Assembly: GCA_021647375.1 (NCBI GenBank)
Contig: JAKIUV010000104.1
Location: 1 to 7,402 of the forward strand
DNA: 7,402 nucleotides
Origin: Robiginitomaculum sp.
GTDB taxonomy: Bacteria > Pseudomonadota > Alphaproteobacteria > Caulobacterales > Maricaulaceae
Direction: 5' to 3'
Part shown: in pieces, positions 5,805-7,402 of the stretch
Layout of the letters: every line of letters begins with the position of its first letter
How positions within the stretch are numbered: position 1 is the first letter of the stretch
Translations under genes and position numbers: made by a program
Notes under the pieces: generated by a model
Seen by the model: the letters and a program-made list of their open reading frames with translations, nothing else
Told to the model about the DNA's origin: nothing
Databases searched by the model: none

Positions 5805-7325
5805 ATGCGTACACTGAAAGAGCTACAAATGCCCACCCATATAACGCCGAAAGACTTCGAGATTAAGCATCTGAATATGTCCCCGAAAATCCGTGAAGAA
5901 TGCGGTGTGTTCGGGATTTACGGGGTGGAAGACGCCGCAGCGGTTACCACGCTCGGTCTACATGCGCTCCAACACCGGGGTCAAGAGGCCTGCGGGATTG
6001 CCAGCTTTGACGGTAAATTCCACTCGGAGCGCCATCTCGGCTTGGTCGGGGAAAACTTTACGGGCAAAGATTTGCGCCAACGCTTGCCGGGTCATGTGGC
6101 GATTGGCCATAACCGTTATTCCACCGCCGGGCAAACCTTGCTGCGCAACACCCAGCCTTTATTTGCTGAAATGGATAGCGGCGGGCTTGCCATTGCCCAT
6201 AATGGTCATTTGACCAATGCGTATTTGCTGCGTGAACAATTGGTACATGATGGTGCTATTTTCCAATCCACCAGCGACACCGAGGTCGTCTTACATCTTG
6301 TATCACGTTCCCGGCGCACATCTTTCATAGACCGGTTTATCGACGCGCTACGGCAAATTGATGGTGGTTTTGCATTTGTTGGTATCACCAATAAAAAGCT
6401 TATCGGCGCCCGCGACCGGCTGGGTATTCGTCCCCTCGTGCTGGGCAAAAAAGGGGATGCCTATATATTGGCGTCCGAGACCTGCGCACTGGATATGATA
6501 GATGCAGAGCTTGTCCGCGAAATTGAGCCGGGCGAAGTTGTGGTTATTACCAAGGACGGCGCAAAAAATAAAATCGAATTTATCCGCGCTTTCCCCAAAG
6601 TGCCCAAGCGGCCTTGCGTGTTTGAATTTGTCTATTTCGCTCGCCCCGACAGCATTGTCGGCGGCCAAAGTGTCTATGAAGTTCGCAAACGTATGGGGAT
6701 GCGCCTTGCCAAAGAATGCCCGGCTGATGTTGATTTGATCATCCCCGTACCCGATAGCGGCGTACCGGCTGCGCTCGGCTTTGCCCAGGCGGCCAGCATC
6801 CCCTTTGAGCTTGGGATTATCCGCAACCATTATGTAGGCCGGACATTTATCCAGCCAACCCAGGCCATCCGCGATATTGGCGTCCGGCTAAAACATTCTG
6901 CCAACCACACCCTGATTAAGGGCAAGAAAGTCTTGCTGGTGGACGACAGTATTGTGCGTGGGACAACATCGACTAAAATCGTGCGTATGATACGGGATGC
7001 CGGAGCCGCCGAAGTGCATTTCCGCTCGGCATCACCTGAAATTCGCCACCCGGATTTCTACGGCGTCGACATGCCCAGCACGGATAAATTACTGGCCGCC
7101 AATTATGACCTAGAGGGTATGCGCGAATTGCTGGGTGCTGATAGTCTCGGGTTTTTGTCCATAGAGGGTCTCTATAGTGCCATTGGTGATTTGACCCGTA
7201 ATGATGAATATCCACAGTTTTCGGATCACTGTTTTACGGGGGAATACCCGACTTCACTGGTTGACAATGAACGTAAAAACTCTGGTGAAAACCCGCAACT
7301 TTCTTTCCTCGTAGATGTGGCCTAA
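5805..7325 (+). CDS. purF: Amidophosphoribosyltransferase (glutamine PRPP amidotransferase)
   Basis: PurF makes 5-phosphoribosylamine from PRPP and glutamine, the committed step of purine synthesis in the cytoplasm. The N-terminal glutaminase domain (about 33-260) is of the Ntn type: after removal of a propeptide, Cys33 in EECGVFGIYG becomes the N-terminal nucleophile. Glutamine-site motifs HNRYSTAG (102-109), HNGHL (132-136) and SDTE (157-160) are present. The phosphoribosyltransferase domain carries the PRPP loop VLLVDDSIVRGTT (376-388) and the flexible loop RNHYVGRTF (340-348). Compared with the Fe-S cluster ligands of Bacillus PurF, Cys271 and Cys476 are kept, but the other two positions are Asp417 and Ser473, so a 4Fe-4S cluster is unlikely. 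The start is uncertain: the ATG at 5805 has little ribosome binding site, whereas an in-frame ATG at 5829 has AAAGAG six bases upstream and would give a 24-residue propeptide. A third ATG lies at 5877. Confidence 0.96.
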   Translation: MRTLKELQMPTHITPKDFEIKHLNMSPKIREECGVFGIYGVEDAAAVTTLGLHALQHRGQEACGIASFDGKFHSERHLGLVGENFTGKDLRQRLPGHVAIGHNRYSTAGQTLLRNTQPLFAEMDSGGLAIAHNGHLTNAYLLREQLVHDGAIFQSTSDTEVVLHLVSRSRRTSFIDRFIDALRQIDGGFAFVGITNKKLIGARDRLGIRPLVLGKKGDAYILASETCALDMIDAELVREIEPGEVVVITKDGAKNKIEFIRAFPKVPKRPCVFEFVYFARPDSIVGGQSVYEVRKRMGMRLAKECPADVDLIIPVPDSGVPAALGFAQAASIPFELGIIRNHYVGRTFIQPTQAIRDIGVRLKHSANHTLIKGKKVLLVDDSIVRGTTSTKIVRMIRDAGAAEVHFRSASPEIRHPDFYGVDMPSTDKLLAANYDLEGMRELLGADSLGFLSIEGLYSAIGDLTRNDEYPQFSDHCFTGEYPTSLVDNERKNSGENPQLSFLVDVA

Positions 7326-7328
7326 AAT

Positions 7329-7402
7329 ATGACAGACAAACTCCTTAAAGGTCGCGTGACATTGGTCACAGGCGCGTCGCGCGGTATCGGATATGCGGCC
7401 GC
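7329..7402 (+). CDS. Short-chain dehydrogenase/reductase, N-terminal fragment (runs off window)
   Basis: An ATG three bases after the purF stop opens a frame that stays open for the 24 complete codons left in the window. The translation contains VTLVTGASRGIGYAA, the classic SDR nucleotide-binding motif TGxxxGxG after the first beta strand, here at about residues 14-21. This marks an NAD(P)-dependent oxidoreductase with a Rossmann fold; its substrate cannot be told from this much. The tight spacing and absence of a clear own ribosome binding site suggest translational coupling to purF. An SDR gene after purF is an arrangement I recall from other Alphaproteobacteria. Confidence 0.85.
   Translation, partial: MTDKLLKGRVTLVTGASRGIGYAA

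Noticed and set aside
7395..7402. Window ends exactly on GCGGCCGC, a NotI site, suggesting a cloning junction
   Set aside because: The bases read naturally as alanine codons in the SDR frame, so a coincidental end cannot be excluded and no vector sequence is visible.

Overview
The window looks like a piece of an alphaproteobacterial chromosome of moderate GC content. I judge it to be nearer the marine Caulobacterales/Maricaulales/Hyphomonadaceae type than the rhizobia, but that placement is inference. Three things support it: the gene order radA-cvpA-purF-SDR, which I recall as common in Alphaproteobacteria; a TonB-dependent receptor of the kind abundant in hyphomonads and sphingomonads; and a GTTC-N7-GTTC motif, the alphaproteobacterial LexA (SOS) box, in front of radA.

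Layout. Positions 1-352 contain no convincing gene. They hold two inverted-repeat structures: a hairpin at 9-59 whose outer arms resemble DnaA boxes, and a 114-bp palindromic element at 231-344 with perfect 23-bp arms lying 8 bp from the panD stop codon. panD (353-712, minus) encodes aspartate 1-decarboxylase, which makes beta-alanine for pantothenate and CoA. A 245-bp gap with a strong terminator separates it from a long minus-strand gene for a TonB-dependent outer-membrane receptor (958-3543). A 241-bp divergent intergenic region follows. It has a hairpin with a T-run and, next to radA, a clear sigma-70-type promoter overlapped by the putative LexA box.

On the plus strand, radA (3785-5161, recombination/branch-migration ATPase), cvpA (5209-5781, four-helix inner-membrane protein), purF (5805-7325, first committed step of purine synthesis) and the beginning of a short-chain dehydrogenase (7329 to the window end) are packed with gaps of 47, 23 and 3 bp. 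I see no terminator between them, so they look like one transcription unit. If the LexA box works, the whole unit, including purine synthesis, could receive DNA-damage-dependent read-through.

No wholly new system is evident. All four complete genes and the partial fifth belong to known families. The most interesting signals are regulatory or structural: the LexA box on the radA -10 element, the palindromic REP/MITE-like element, a possible translational switch that covers the cvpA ribosome binding site, and a PurF that lacks two of the four cysteines that bind the Fe-S cluster in the Bacillus enzyme.
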